A program made the translations under genes and the position numbers. Below, piece by piece: positions 29,939 through 38,862 of a stretch of DNA of 64,000 nt. Every line of letters begins with the position of its first letter. Position 1 is the stretch's first letter. Under the pieces are notes generated by a model that saw nothing but the letters and a program-made list of their open reading frames with translations, did not search any database and was not told the origin of the DNA. Source of the DNA: Arthrobacter bussei (GTDB taxonomy: Bacteria; Actinomycetota; Actinomycetes; Actinomycetales; Micrococcaceae); assembly GCF_009377195.2 (NCBI RefSeq), contig NZ_VJXX01000004.1, positions 186,001-250,000 of the forward strand, given 5' to 3'.

Positions 29939-30853
29939 TCAGGCGAATTCGGCGAGTGCCAGGCGTGACGCGTAGGTCCGCTCGGTGCCGTCCACCGGAT
30001 CGGTGAACGCGATGCTGTGGGCGAGGAGTTGCAGGGGCCGGGCGTAGTCGTCCGGGGCCTGCGGATGCAGCACAGGGTAGAACGGGTCGTTGATGATCCC
30101 GAGCCCGAGGGAGGCCATGTGCAGCCGGAGCTGGTGCGTCTTGCCCGTGTGCGGCTGCAAGCGGTACAGCCCGCGCCCCGCCCGCTCGTCCAGGAGGCTG
30201 ACGGTCGTGTGCGTGTTCGCGGGTCCCTCCACCTCCTGCGCCAGGAGGTAGGTGCGCGACTTCACGATCCTGCTCCGGACGTCCAGCGGCGCCGTGTCAA
30301 GGCCCAGTTCCGGGCGGACGGGCGCGACGGCCCGGTATTCCTTGCTGATGCGCCGGTTCTCGAACAGCAACTGGTAGGCGCCCCGTGTCGCGGGGTCGAC
30401 GGCGAACATCAGGACACCCGCCGTCATCCTGTCCAGGCGGTGCATGGGGATCAGGTCCGGTAGGCCGAGCTCCACCCGGAGGCGGACCAGGGCCGATTCC
30501 GCCACGTACATGCCGCCGGGGGTGGTCGGCAGGAAGTGTGGTTTGTCGACGACGAGCAGCCGCTCGTCCTGGTGGAGGATCGACAGCTCGACCGGGAGAC
30601 GTTCCTCGACGGGCAGTTCGCGGTAGTACCAGACGAAGGTGTGCTCACCGAGCGGTGTGGTCCTCGTCAGCACCTCGCCTCCGAGCGCCACGACCTCGCC
30701 GCGGTCGAAGCGCTCGCCGATGCCGTCGGGGTCCACGTGGTCGAAGCGGTCGAGGATGTACTCGAGGGCCGTCTCCCACGGGCCCTCCGCCGGGAGCCGC
30801 AGCCGCGTGGCATTGACGCCGTTGCGCACGGGCAGGGGTGAGCGCATCGCCAT
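29939..30853 (-). CDS. RluA-family RNA pseudouridine synthase
   Basis: A 304-residue enzyme. The catalytic motif PMHRLDRMTAGVLMF supplies the nucleophile Asp (D141). RISKEYRAV, LQPHTGKTHQLRLHM and a GIINDPFYP segment complete the RluA-family signature. It isomerises uridine to pseudouridine in 23S rRNA or tRNA; the target cannot be assigned because RluA/C/D-type enzymes are separated only by subtle features. An S4-like N-terminal part may be represented by residues 45-75. It sits 48 bp downstream of nei2. Confidence 0.88.
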   Translation of the reverse strand: MAMRSPLPVRNGVNATRLRLPAEGPWETALEYILDRFDHVDPDGIGERFDRGEVVALGGEVLTRTTPLGEHTFVWYYRELPVEERLPVELSILHQDERLLVVDKPHFLPTTPGGMYVAESALVRLRVELGLPDLIPMHRLDRMTAGVLMFAVDPATRGAYQLLFENRRISKEYRAVAPVRPELGLDTAPLDVRSRIVKSRTYLLAQEVEGPANTHTTVSLLDERAGRGLYRLQPHTGKTHQLRLHMASLGLGIINDPFYPVLHPQAPDDYARPLQLLAHSIAFTDPVDGTERTYASRLALAEFA

Positions 30854-30901
30854 CAGGGCGTGACCTGCCCGTGGTGGTCCATCCGGTGGTGACTCATCCC
30901 G

Positions 30902-31720
30902 TCAGGGTAGTGCCGCTCCCGCGGGTGCTTCCACCCGGGGCTGGCAGTGCGGGCAGTAGTACAGCTCGCGGAGTTCGGTCTCCTTGTCCCCGAGCTGTTC
31001 CAGCGCCACGGGTGTGCCGCAGCGCAGGCACCCGCGACGGGACCGGCCGTAGACCCAGAGCGTGTTGCCGCGGAGCTGGCCCGTGGTCGCCCGGGTGCTG
31101 CGGGCCTTGTTCGCCTCCAGCAGCTTCTTGGACAGCTCGACCATGCGCGGCAGGTTGGGTACCTCGCCCACGGGGGTCAGCGGATGCACCCCTGCGAGGA
31201 AGCACAGCTCGCACCGGTAGACGTTGCCGATCCCGGCGAGGTTCCGCTGGTCGAGGAGGGCGAGCCCGATGGGCCGCTCGGGCTGGTCGCGGAGCCGCCG
31301 AATCGCTTCGTCCGGATCCCAGTCCGGCCCGAGGAGGTCCGGTCCGAGGTACCCCACGGCGTCGTCCTCCTCCGCACGCGAGATCACCCGCAGAAAGCCG
31401 AGTTCGAAGCCGACGACGACGGCGTCCTCCGTCTCGAGGATGCACCGCGCCTTGAAGGCAGGGCGTCGCCACTTCTCGCCGTGCGCGTAGACGTGCCAGA
31501 GCCCCTCCATCTTCAGGTGGGAGTGGATGTCCCAGCCGTCGTCCCCGCCGCCACGGATCAGCAGGTGCTTCCCGCGGGCCACGGCCTCCTGCACGGTGTC
31601 CCCCGTGAAATCGACGGTGGCGAACTTCGGCACCCGGACGTCGCAGCGCGTCAGCACCCGGCCCGCGAGCGCCCGGTGCAGTTCACGGGCCGCCCGCCAG
31701 ACGGTGTCCCCCTCAGGCAC
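30902..31720 (-). CDS. nei2: Fpg/Nei-family DNA glycosylase (Nei2-like endonuclease VIII)
   Basis: A 272-residue protein starting with PEGDTVWRAARELHRAL after the initiator, giving the catalytic N-terminal Pro and adjacent Glu once Met is removed; the D in the EGDT form is typical of Nei rather than Fpg. SHLKMEGLW and LDQRNLAGIGNVYRCELCFLAG (helix-two-turn-helix) follow. A C-terminal four-Cys zinc finger (CLRCG ... YYCPHC) completes it. It excises oxidised pyrimidines and nicks the DNA. The GTG start overlaps the lhr stop by 8 bp, so the two are translationally coupled. Actinobacteria often keep lhr beside a Nei-type glycosylase, consistent with a shared repair role. Confidence 0.9.
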   Translation of the reverse strand: MPEGDTVWRAARELHRALAGRVLTRCDVRVPKFATVDFTGDTVQEAVARGKHLLIRGGGDDGWDIHSHLKMEGLWHVYAHGEKWRRPAFKARCILETEDAVVVGFELGFLRVISRAEEDDAVGYLGPDLLGPDWDPDEAIRRLRDQPERPIGLALLDQRNLAGIGNVYRCELCFLAGVHPLTPVGEVPNLPRMVELSKKLLEANKARSTRATTGQLRGNTLWVYGRSRRGCLRCGTPVALEQLGDKETELRELYYCPHCQPRVEAPAGAALP

Positions 31721-34700
31721 GGATCCTCAGTCCCTTCGGTGTGGTGTAGAACCCGGCATCGGCGAGCGCGCGTCCGATGTCCGTGTCGAGGATCTCGCCG
31801 CCGTTCACCTTCTCGAGCGCCATCTTGTCCGCGGCGCCGCGCCGGATGATCAGCACGAGGGCCAGCGCCGCGGCACGGAGGACGAGCGCATCCTCGGTGA
31901 ACGTCAGGAGGGTCTTGCCGCCCCGTTCGACATACAGGGCCAGGGCTCCGTCCACGAGCACCACCAGCGCGCCGGCCTTCCGCCCGGCTCGGTGCCCGCC
32001 CTCCGCCTGCGGCCAGCTGAGGGCCGCCCCGTAGGGGTTCGCCGGATCCGTGGCGGCCAGGGCGACGGCGTTCAAGGGCGCGGCCTCACCACCGAGGACG
32101 TCCTGGGCCGTGGGCAGCTGGTTGTCGGCGCTGAAGGACCGTAGGCGGTCCACCGTCGCCGGCACGGCGAACTGCGCCGCCCCGAGGTGCTCGATGAAGT
32201 AGCCGCGGCGGCACCGGCCCATCTCCTCGAGCCGCGCCAGCACCTTGTACATGAGGCCGAATCCGCCCGGGATGCCCTCGTTGCCGACGGCGCCGCGCGT
32301 GACCACGCCGTAACGGTCGAGCAGGAGCTCGGCGGTGGCGTGCGCGTGGAGCGTCGTCTCGGCCTCCACCGCGGGCAGCATGTTCCAGCGTCCCGCGGCC
32401 AGGGGAGGAGTGGGCCGCTGGTAGCCGCCCGCCCCGCCGTCGTCGGCTGCGGCACTGAGGCGCATCGACGCGCCGGTCAGGGACTTCCCCGGGGCGCGGC
32501 CGAGCCGTCCGGCCCGCGAGGTGCGGGCGCGTGCCGGAACGGGGCGTTGCTTGTGGGCCGTCTTCCCGTTGGCCAGCAGCGAGCGCACCGGCGTGAAAGT
32601 GTCATTGCTGATGCGGCCCGCCCATACGAGGTCCCAGAGCGCGGTGACGACGGCGGTGTCCGAGGTGACCTCCTGGACATCGAGCAGGTTGGTCAGCTGC
32701 CGGAGGAAGTACCCGCCGCCACCGGCCAGCAGATCCAGCAGCGCGGAGTGCAGCGACGTGGGCTCGAAGGCCGGATCGGGGCGCAGCGTGAGCGGGGCGT
32801 TCTCGGCCAGGTGCAGGGCGATCCAGCCGTCGTTCCCGGCGAGCGACCCGGCCCCCGACCACACCACCTCGCCCGTCGCGGTCAGCTCGTCGAGCATCGC
32901 CGGGGTGTAGTTCGCCACGCGCTGGGCGAGGATCAGGGGCTCCCACGCCGAGGCGGGGATCGGGACGCCGGAGAGCTGGTCGATCACGGTGACCACGCCG
33001 TCGAGTCCCCGCAGACCCGACCCGATGTGCTGCCAGGCGGGGAGGAACCTGCCGTAGGCGGTCGGGTCGACGGGCTCGACCTCCTGGCGCAGCGCCGCGA
33101 GCGACCGGCGGCGGAGGCGGCGCAGCACCTCGACGTCGCACCACTCGCTGGAGGCCGGCGCGTGGAGGGTGATGGTGCCCGGAGCGGCGCCCGAGTCCGC
33201 GGAGATGTCGAGGACGGGGACCGATTCCGCGGGCCGGAACTCCCCCTCGACCACGCGCCCGGCGCCGGCGAGGCGCTGCAGGGATCCCGTGACGACGGCG
33301 ACACCGAGGCCCAGCTGGGCTGCCGCCTCGGCGGCGGTGAACGGACCGTGCGTGCGGGCGTAGCGGCCCACGAGGTCGCCGAGCGGATCCGCGACCGGCT
33401 CGATGAACGCCAGCGGGATGCCCATCGGCAGGGGTACGCCGATGGCGTCGCGCAGACGAGCGGCGTCCTCGACGGCGGAGATCCGCTCTACTCCGGCGAT
33501 GTTCACGGTGAGCGCGCGATTGGCCTTGACGAGGACGGCGACGTGCTGCCGGACGAGGTCCACCGATGCGGTACCGCGGAGCGGTGCGTCCTCGCCCGAG
33601 CCGCCCGCCGTGGTGGCGTCACCGGCGGTGGCGTCGCCGACGCCGGGGCGGGCAACGACGCCGGCGTCGTCACGAATCGCAGTGGCTCCGGCACCGTCGG
33701 CCGGTGCGGTGGTGTCGGCGGGCGCGTCGAGCCGCTCGGCGATCTCACCGACCGTGAGGGGCCCGAGGATGCGGATCAGGTCGGCGACGCCCTCGAGCCC
33801 GCGGACCCGCCGGTCCGCCTTCAGGCGCTGCAGCTCCAGCTCCGTCTCGGCGATGACCCGGGCGTCGAGCAGTTCGCGCAGTTCCGCGCGGCCCAGCAGT
33901 TCGTTGAGGAGGGTCGGGTCGAGGGACAACGCCGCGGCCCGTCGTTCGGCGAGCGGCGAGTCTCCCTCGTAGAGGAACGAGGCGACGTAGCCGAAGAGCA
34001 TGGACCGGGCGAACGGCGAGGGCTGCTGCGTGGTGACCTCGACGATCCGCAGTTCCCGGCGCTCCAGCGATGCGGCGAGGTCCTTCAGCGCCGGGAGGTC
34101 GTAGACGTCCTGCAGGCACTCGCGCACGGTCTCGAGCACGATCGGGAAGGTCGGGTACTTCTTGGCGACGTCGAGCAGCTGGGCGGAACGCTGGCGCTGC
34201 TGCCACAGCGGGGTGCGCTTGCTCGGGTTCTGGCGCGGCAGGAGCAGGGCCCGCGCGGCACACTCCCTGAACCGCGAGGCGAAGAGTGCGGAGCCGCCCA
34301 CCTCTGCGGTCACGATCCCGTCCAGCTCCTCCGCGTCGAACAGGAAGAGATCGGCTCCGGGTGGTTCGTCGTCCATGAGCGGCACCCGCAGCACGATGCC
34401 GTCGTCGGAGGCCATGGCGGACCCGTCCATGCCGTACCGCTGCTCGAGCCGTGCGCCGACGGCGAGGGCCCACGGGGCGTGCACGGGCATGCCGAACGGG
34501 CTGTGGAGCACCACGCGCCAGTCGCCGAGCTCGTCGTGGAAACGCTCGACGACGAGCGTGCGGTCGTTCGGGACCACCTCGGTGGCCTCGCGCTGCTCGG
34601 TCAGGTAGGTGATGAGGTTCCCCGCCGCCCATGCGTCGAGGCCGATCCTCTCGCACCGTTCCTGCGCCTTCTCGGGCGTGCTCCCGGACATCTCCCGGTT

Positions 34701-36722
34701 GAAGGCGCCGAGGGCTCGGCCCAGTTCCACCGGCCGTCCGAGGGAGTCGCCCTTCCAGAAGGGCAGCTTGCCCGGCTGACCGAACGCCGGGGACACGAGC
34801 ACGCGGTCATGCGTGATCTCCTCGATGCGCCAGCTCGTGGCACCGAGCGCGAAGACGTCTCCCACGCGGGACTCGTAGACCATCTCCTCGTCGAGTTCGC
34901 CGACGCGGCGCCCGCCCGCGCGGGGTCCCTCGCCCTCGGAGCCCACGAGGAAGACGCCGAAGAGCCCGCGGTCGGGGATGGTGCCGCCGGAGGTGACGGC
35001 GAGGCGCTGTGCTCCGGGCTTGCCCGTGATGGTTCCCTCGACGCGGTCCCAGATGATGCGGGGCCGGAGCTCGGCGAACTCGTCGGAGGGGTACCGGCCG
35101 GCGAGGAGGTCGAGGGTCGCGTCGAAGGCCGAGCGCGGGAGGGTGGCGAACGGCGCCGATGCGCGGACGACGTCGAACCACTCCTCGACGTCGATGGTGC
35201 CCAGCGCTGCCGCCGCGACGGTCTGCTGGGCCAGGATGTCCAGGGGATTGGTGGGGATGTACAGGGGCTCGATCTTCCCGGCGAGCATGCGCTCCACCGT
35301 CACGGTCGTGTTGACGAGGTCCCCGCGGTGCTTGGGGAACAGGACGCCCTGCGACACCTCGCCCACCTGGTGTCCCGCGCGCCCGACACGCTGCAGACCG
35401 CTCGCCACGGAGTGCGGCGACTCGACCTGCACCACGAGGTCCACCGCGCCCATGTCGATCCCGAGTTCCAGGGAGCTCGTCGCGACCACGCAGCGCAGGC
35501 GCCCCGACTTGAGGTCGTCCTCGATGAGGGCGCGCTGGTCCTTCGACACCGAGCCGTGGTGGGCGCGTGCCAGCAGCGGTTCGGCGCCGGTGCTCTGGCT
35601 GGCCTGCGCCATCATCTGTGCGGGGGTCGCGGTCGTATGGGCATAGGGCTGGGCGGAGGAGGATGCCGCCGTCGCTCCGGGGGCGTCAGGGGCGTCGGGG
35701 TCGCCGACGGCCGCCCACACGGCATCACGCTCGAGGCGCTCCGCGTGGATCTCGTTGAGCCGCGCGGTGAGGCGCTCGGCGAGCCGCCGCGAGTTGGCGA
35801 ACACGATCGTGGACCGGTTCTGGCCGATCAGATCGACGATCTTCTCCTCGACGTGCGGCCAGATGCTGGCCTGGGGCACGGCGTCGCCGTCGTCGTCGCC
35901 CGGGGCCACGGCCCCGCCGAGTTCCGTCATGTCCTCCACCGGGACGGTGACGGTCAGGTCCCACTGCTTCTTCGACGGCGGTGCGACGATCTCCACCGGT
36001 GCGTTCCCGGAGAGGAAGCGCGCCACCGTCTCCTTCGGCTCCACGGTGGCGGACAGGCCGATGCGCTGCACGGGCTTGTCCAGCAGGGCGTCGAGACGGG
36101 CGAGGGACACGGCGAGGTGCGCGCCGCGCTTGGTGCCGGCGACGGCGTGGACCTCGTCGATGATGACGGTGTCCACCTCCATGAGCGTCTCCCGCGCCTT
36201 CGACGTCAGCATCAGGAACAGTGACTCGGGCGTGGTGATGAGGATGTCCGGCGGCCGGGTCAGCATGGCCCGCCGCTCGGCCTGCGGCGTGTCGCCGGAG
36301 CGGACGCCCACCGTGATGCTCGGAGCGGGCAGCCCGAGGCGCTTCGCGGTCTGCGTGATGCCGATCAGGGGCGCGCGGAGGTTCCGCTCGACATCGACGC
36401 CGAGCGCCTTCAGGGGTGAGATGTAGAGGACGCGCGTGGTGCGCTTCGGCTTCTTCGGCGGGGCTTTACGGCCCTTCGCCGGCACCTCGGGGACGTCCTC
36501 GTCGGCATCGCCGCTCCCCTCGCCCGAGGCGATGAGCCGGTCCAGGGCCCAGAGGAACGCGGCGAGGGTCTTGCCCGAGCCGGTCGGGGCGACGACGAGG
36601 GCGTTGGAGCCCGCGGAGATCGCGGACCACGCGCCCTCCTGCGCCGGCGTGGGCTCAGCGAAGGCCCCGGCGAACCACTCATGGGTCGCGGGGGTGAACC
36701 TCGTCAGCACCGGCGTCGTCAC
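31713..36722 (-). CDS. lhr: Lhr-family ATP-dependent DNA helicase
   Basis: A 1669-residue superfamily-2 helicase. Domains: RecA1 with Walker A APTGSGKT (residues 45-52) and DEVH box (186-189), RecA2 with SSLELGIDMG and QRVGRAGHQ, a winged helix, the Lhr core domain, and the long Lhr C-terminal extension. I chose the GTG at 36722 (V-TTPVLTRFTPATHEWF). The frame extends back to 36998, but that part is unrelated to the family, and a run of ATGs beside the GTG is out of frame. Three low-complexity inserts stand out: between motifs I and Ia (PAKGRKAPPKKPKR), before motif IV, and an Ala/Gly/Asp-rich one near 33560-33740. Lhr is an ATP-driven 3'-5' DNA translocase/helicase in DNA repair. Confidence 0.94.
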   Translation of the reverse strand: MTTPVLTRFTPATHEWFAGAFAEPTPAQEGAWSAISAGSNALVVAPTGSGKTLAAFLWALDRLIASGEGSGDADEDVPEVPAKGRKAPPKKPKRTTRVLYISPLKALGVDVERNLRAPLIGITQTAKRLGLPAPSITVGVRSGDTPQAERRAMLTRPPDILITTPESLFLMLTSKARETLMEVDTVIIDEVHAVAGTKRGAHLAVSLARLDALLDKPVQRIGLSATVEPKETVARFLSGNAPVEIVAPPSKKQWDLTVTVPVEDMTELGGAVAPGDDDGDAVPQASIWPHVEEKIVDLIGQNRSTIVFANSRRLAERLTARLNEIHAERLERDAVWAAVGDPDAPDAPGATAASSSAQPYAHTTATPAQMMAQASQSTGAEPLLARAHHGSVSKDQRALIEDDLKSGRLRCVVATSSLELGIDMGAVDLVVQVESPHSVASGLQRVGRAGHQVGEVSQGVLFPKHRGDLVNTTVTVERMLAGKIEPLYIPTNPLDILAQQTVAAAALGTIDVEEWFDVVRASAPFATLPRSAFDATLDLLAGRYPSDEFAELRPRIIWDRVEGTITGKPGAQRLAVTSGGTIPDRGLFGVFLVGSEGEGPRAGGRRVGELDEEMVYESRVGDVFALGATSWRIEEITHDRVLVSPAFGQPGKLPFWKGDSLGRPVELGRALGAFNREMSGSTPEKAQERCERIGLDAWAAGNLITYLTEQREATEVVPNDRTLVVERFHDELGDWRVVLHSPFGMPVHAPWALAVGARLEQRYGMDGSAMASDDGIVLRVPLMDDEPPGADLFLFDAEELDGIVTAEVGGSALFASRFRECAARALLLPRQNPSKRTPLWQQRQRSAQLLDVAKKYPTFPIVLETVRECLQDVYDLPALKDLAASLERRELRIVEVTTQQPSPFARSMLFGYVASFLYEGDSPLAERRAAALSLDPTLLNELLGRAELRELLDARVIAETELELQRLKADRRVRGLEGVADLIRILGPLTVGEIAERLDAPADTTAPADGAGATAIRDDAGVVARPGVGDATAGDATTAGGSGEDAPLRGTASVDLVRQHVAVLVKANRALTVNIAGVERISAVEDAARLRDAIGVPLPMGIPLAFIEPVADPLGDLVGRYARTHGPFTAAEAAAQLGLGVAVVTGSLQRLAGAGRVVEGEFRPAESVPVLDISADSGAAPGTITLHAPASSEWCDVEVLRRLRRRSLAALRQEVEPVDPTAYGRFLPAWQHIGSGLRGLDGVVTVIDQLSGVPIPASAWEPLILAQRVANYTPAMLDELTATGEVVWSGAGSLAGNDGWIALHLAENAPLTLRPDPAFEPTSLHSALLDLLAGGGGYFLRQLTNLLDVQEVTSDTAVVTALWDLVWAGRISNDTFTPVRSLLANGKTAHKQRPVPARARTSRAGRLGRAPGKSLTGASMRLSAAADDGGAGGYQRPTPPLAAGRWNMLPAVEAETTLHAHATAELLLDRYGVVTRGAVGNEGIPGGFGLMYKVLARLEEMGRCRRGYFIEHLGAAQFAVPATVDRLRSFSADNQLPTAQDVLGGEAAPLNAVALAATDPANPYGAALSWPQAEGGHRAGRKAGALVVLVDGALALYVERGGKTLLTFTEDALVLRAAALALVLIIRRGAADKMALEKVNGGEILDTDIGRALADAGFYTTPKGLRIRA

Positions 36723-36864
36723 CCCATCATCATGCCCCAGCGCACCGACACTCGGTCCTTCCGCGGATGCTCCGTCCGCCGCACCGCAGGGCTGCCGCCG
36801 AACGGGGGTGGAGCGCAGTAGGTTTCGACCAAGGGCTGGACGGAACGGCTGACGGGAGCAGGGC

Positions 36865-37458
36865 ATGACGGCCGGAGCAGGCATGGTGCAGCGACCGGGA
36901 ATCGCCGGACACGTGTCCAACAACTGGGTGCCGGTGGCCGCGATCGGCGTGCTCTTCCTCGGCGGGGCGGTCGCCGCGGTCGTGGTCGACGGCGACACCG
37001 GCCGGATCGCGGCCTACTTCGTCGTGAGCACGCTCGTGCTCGTCCTCGTGACGGCACCCTGGCTCGTCCGTCATCCGCCGGCGATCAGCGCCCGGACGGG
37101 CGCCTACCTGGTCCTTGCCGTCGTGGTCGAGCTCGGGGCGCTGCTCGGCGGGGCCGTGGCGGCGTTCCACGGCCTGGGCGCGTGGGTGGTCCTGGGGATC
37201 GGCCTCGCGGTGTACGGGCTGCTGGAGCGGGGGCGCGTCATGGTGACTGCCGGCGTGGCCACGGCCCTCCTCGGGCTCGCGTCGATCGTCGCCGGCCGGT
37301 CGTGGGTGACGCTGGTCCTCGCCCTGTCGACCGCCGCGCTCATCGGGTTCGCGGCGTGGCGCCTGCGGGAGACGGGCCGGCAGCAGCCGACGGACGGCCC
37401 CCGGGACGGCCCGCCTGCAGCAGCTAGGAAACGGGCTGCAGGGTTCCCACCCGCATGA
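36865..37458 (+). CDS. Small membrane protein of unknown function
   Basis: A 197-residue protein with about six hydrophobic helices (from WVPVAAIGVLFLGGAVAAVVV to WVTLVLALSTAALIGFAAW) and a Pro/Arg/Gly-rich cytoplasmic tail. I do not recognise the family. An appropriately spaced GGGAGC precedes the ATG. It is divergent from lhr across a 142-bp gap, and its 3' end overlaps the convergent lipoprotein gene by 35 bp. Confidence 0.65.
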   Translation: MTAGAGMVQRPGIAGHVSNNWVPVAAIGVLFLGGAVAAVVVDGDTGRIAAYFVVSTLVLVLVTAPWLVRHPPAISARTGAYLVLAVVVELGALLGGAVAAFHGLGAWVVLGIGLAVYGLLERGRVMVTAGVATALLGLASIVAGRSWVTLVLALSTAALIGFAAWRLRETGRQQPTDGPRDGPPAAARKRAAGFPPA

Positions 37459-38149
37459 GCACGATCGAACCGGCCGAGCACGCCGCGATGTCCTGCGGCA
37501 GGACGAGCGAGTCGGTCGCGCCCGGGGGGTACACGCGGACACCCGCGGCCTGCGTGATGCCGCAGTCCGCGCCGTAGTTCTCGGCGGTGGTCTGCTGGAG
37601 GGTGGTGCTCGCCGAGGCTCCCGGCGCGAGGGTGACGGCGGCGGCCGCCGTCCCGTCCCGCTCCGCGGGGGCTCCGATCTGCGTGCCCGCCGCGTCCACG
37701 TAGGAGACTCCCGGGTACCCCTGGACGGTGCACTCGTGGCCGGACGCATTTGTGAGGACGAGGGTGCGGTAGACGCTGCCCGCGGCACCGCCACCGAGCT
37801 GGTCCTCCACCGCGCCGGTCAGCTGCGCCGCCGTGCAGGGACCGCCGGCGGTCGGCACGGAGGCCGAGGGGCTCGCTGACGCGGACGGCGACGCGGCGCC
37901 GCCAGGGGCAGCGGAGGCCGACGGCGTCGCGGAGGCGGTTCCCGTGGGACCCGGTGCGGCGGACGGTGCAGTGGACGGTGCAGTGGTCGGGGCGGCGGAA
38001 GGGGTGGAGGACGCGCTCGCGGTTCCGGCGGACGTCGCCGCCGTCCCGCCGTCGTCGGACCCGGAGGCGGTGCAGCCGCTCACCGCCGTCAGTGCTCCAG
38101 CGGCCATCACGGCCGCGATCCAACGCTTGCTCCCCAGCAGAGTAGTCAT
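37424..38149 (-). CDS. Lipoprotein with DUF4232-like domain
   Basis: A 241-residue exported lipoprotein. A signal sequence ends in the lipobox LTAVSGC with the lipidated Cys at residue 26. A long Ser/Thr/Ala/Pro-rich spacer (about residues 27-100) would lift the globular domain off the membrane. The C-terminal domain (from GPCTAAQL) contains LVLTNASGHECTVQGYPGV, a Cys-rich beta-sandwich pattern typical of actinobacterial DUF4232 proteins. Function is unknown. The 5' region contains an ATTGTTAC octamer at 38208, 59 bp upstream. Confidence 0.82.
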   Translation of the reverse strand: MTTLLGSKRWIAAVMAAGALTAVSGCTASGSDDGGTAATSAGTASASSTPSAAPTTAPSTAPSAAPGPTGTASATPSASAAPGGAASPSASASPSASVPTAGGPCTAAQLTGAVEDQLGGGAAGSVYRTLVLTNASGHECTVQGYPGVSYVDAAGTQIGAPAERDGTAAAAVTLAPGASASTTLQQTTAENYGADCGITQAAGVRVYPPGATDSLVLPQDIAACSAGSIVLMRVGTLQPVS

Positions 38150-38226
38150 TCCCTCACCCTACGTCCGGGTGCGGCAGCCGCCGACGGCGCGGGCGGGGCG
38201 TGGTGCGATTGTTACCGGAACGGCCT

Positions 38227-38682
38227 TCACTCGTGGTGGTAGGACCGTCCGCCTGCGATCTCCTGCGCGCGGTACACCTGCTCCGCGAGGATCAGCCGGA
38301 CGAGCTGGTGCGGGAAGACGAGCGGGGAGAGGGACCAGACGAAGTCGGCCCGCTGGTGTACCGGCCGGTCGACACCGTAGGCACCGCCGATGATGACCGT
38401 GACACCGCGGGAGGTCTCGAGCGGTGCGAGGAGGGTTCGGGACAGCGCGGGGGAGTCGACGGCCGTACCGCGCTCGTCGAGCAGGATCACGAAGTCCGAG
38501 CCGAGCCTGCCGAGCAGCCGCTCGGACTCCTCCTTGCGGGCGGCGTCGTTCTCGCGCGCCGAGTGGGAGATCAGCTGCCAGGAGAGATCGAAGGGCTTCT
38601 TCAGCCGCTTCGCGTACCGCTCGATCCCCTCGGACACCCAGCTCTCGTGCTTGCGGCCCACTGCGAGCACCCGTATTGCCAT
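38227..38682 (-). CDS. rlmH: 23S rRNA (pseudouridine1915-N3)-methyltransferase RlmH
   Basis: A 151-residue SPOUT methyltransferase of exactly the usual length. It shows AVGRKHESWVSEGIERYAKR at the N-terminus, LLDERGTAVDSPALSR, the SAM-binding knot region VIIGGAYGVD, and the diagnostic C-terminus HQLVRLILAEQVYRA ... GGRSYHHE. It methylates pseudouridine 1915 of 23S rRNA in helix 69 on the 70S ribosome. It is divergent from the glycopolymer operon. Confidence 0.96.
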   Translation of the reverse strand: MAIRVLAVGRKHESWVSEGIERYAKRLKKPFDLSWQLISHSARENDAARKEESERLLGRLGSDFVILLDERGTAVDSPALSRTLLAPLETSRGVTVIIGGAYGVDRPVHQRADFVWSLSPLVFPHQLVRLILAEQVYRAQEIAGGRSYHHE

Positions 38683-38780
38683 GCGTTCAGGCTATCGCGG
38701 GTGCCCGTGGATCACCTCGGGACTGAACGGCGGGTGAACGCTAGGCAAAGGACCGGCGCCTCCACAAGGAAACTGCGACC

Positions 38781-38835
38781 TTAATTTTTTCCTGACCGGC
38801 GGAATATGCCGTAAGTACGCTTACTAAATTCTTGG
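38781..38835. promoter_or_regulatory. AT-rich island with small inverted repeat upstream of the glycopolymer operon
   Basis: This stretch is strikingly AT-rich for the window (TTAATTTTTTCC, GGAATATGCCG, TACTAAATTCTTGG). It includes an inverted repeat GTAAG-TACG-CTTAC at 38811-38824. It lies in the 180-bp divergent gap before the first gene of the operon and probably holds its promoter; no clean -35/-10 pair is assignable by eye. Confidence 0.4.
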
Positions 38836-38862
38836 AGCTACTCACGGACGAAGGGGGCGGCA

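Noticed and set aside
32187-36224. 1345-codon open frame on the plus strand opposite lhr
   Set aside because: It is the antisense shadow of the high-GC lhr gene: Arg/Gly/His/Asp-rich, no domain signature, no ribosome-binding site, while lhr carries all helicase motifs.
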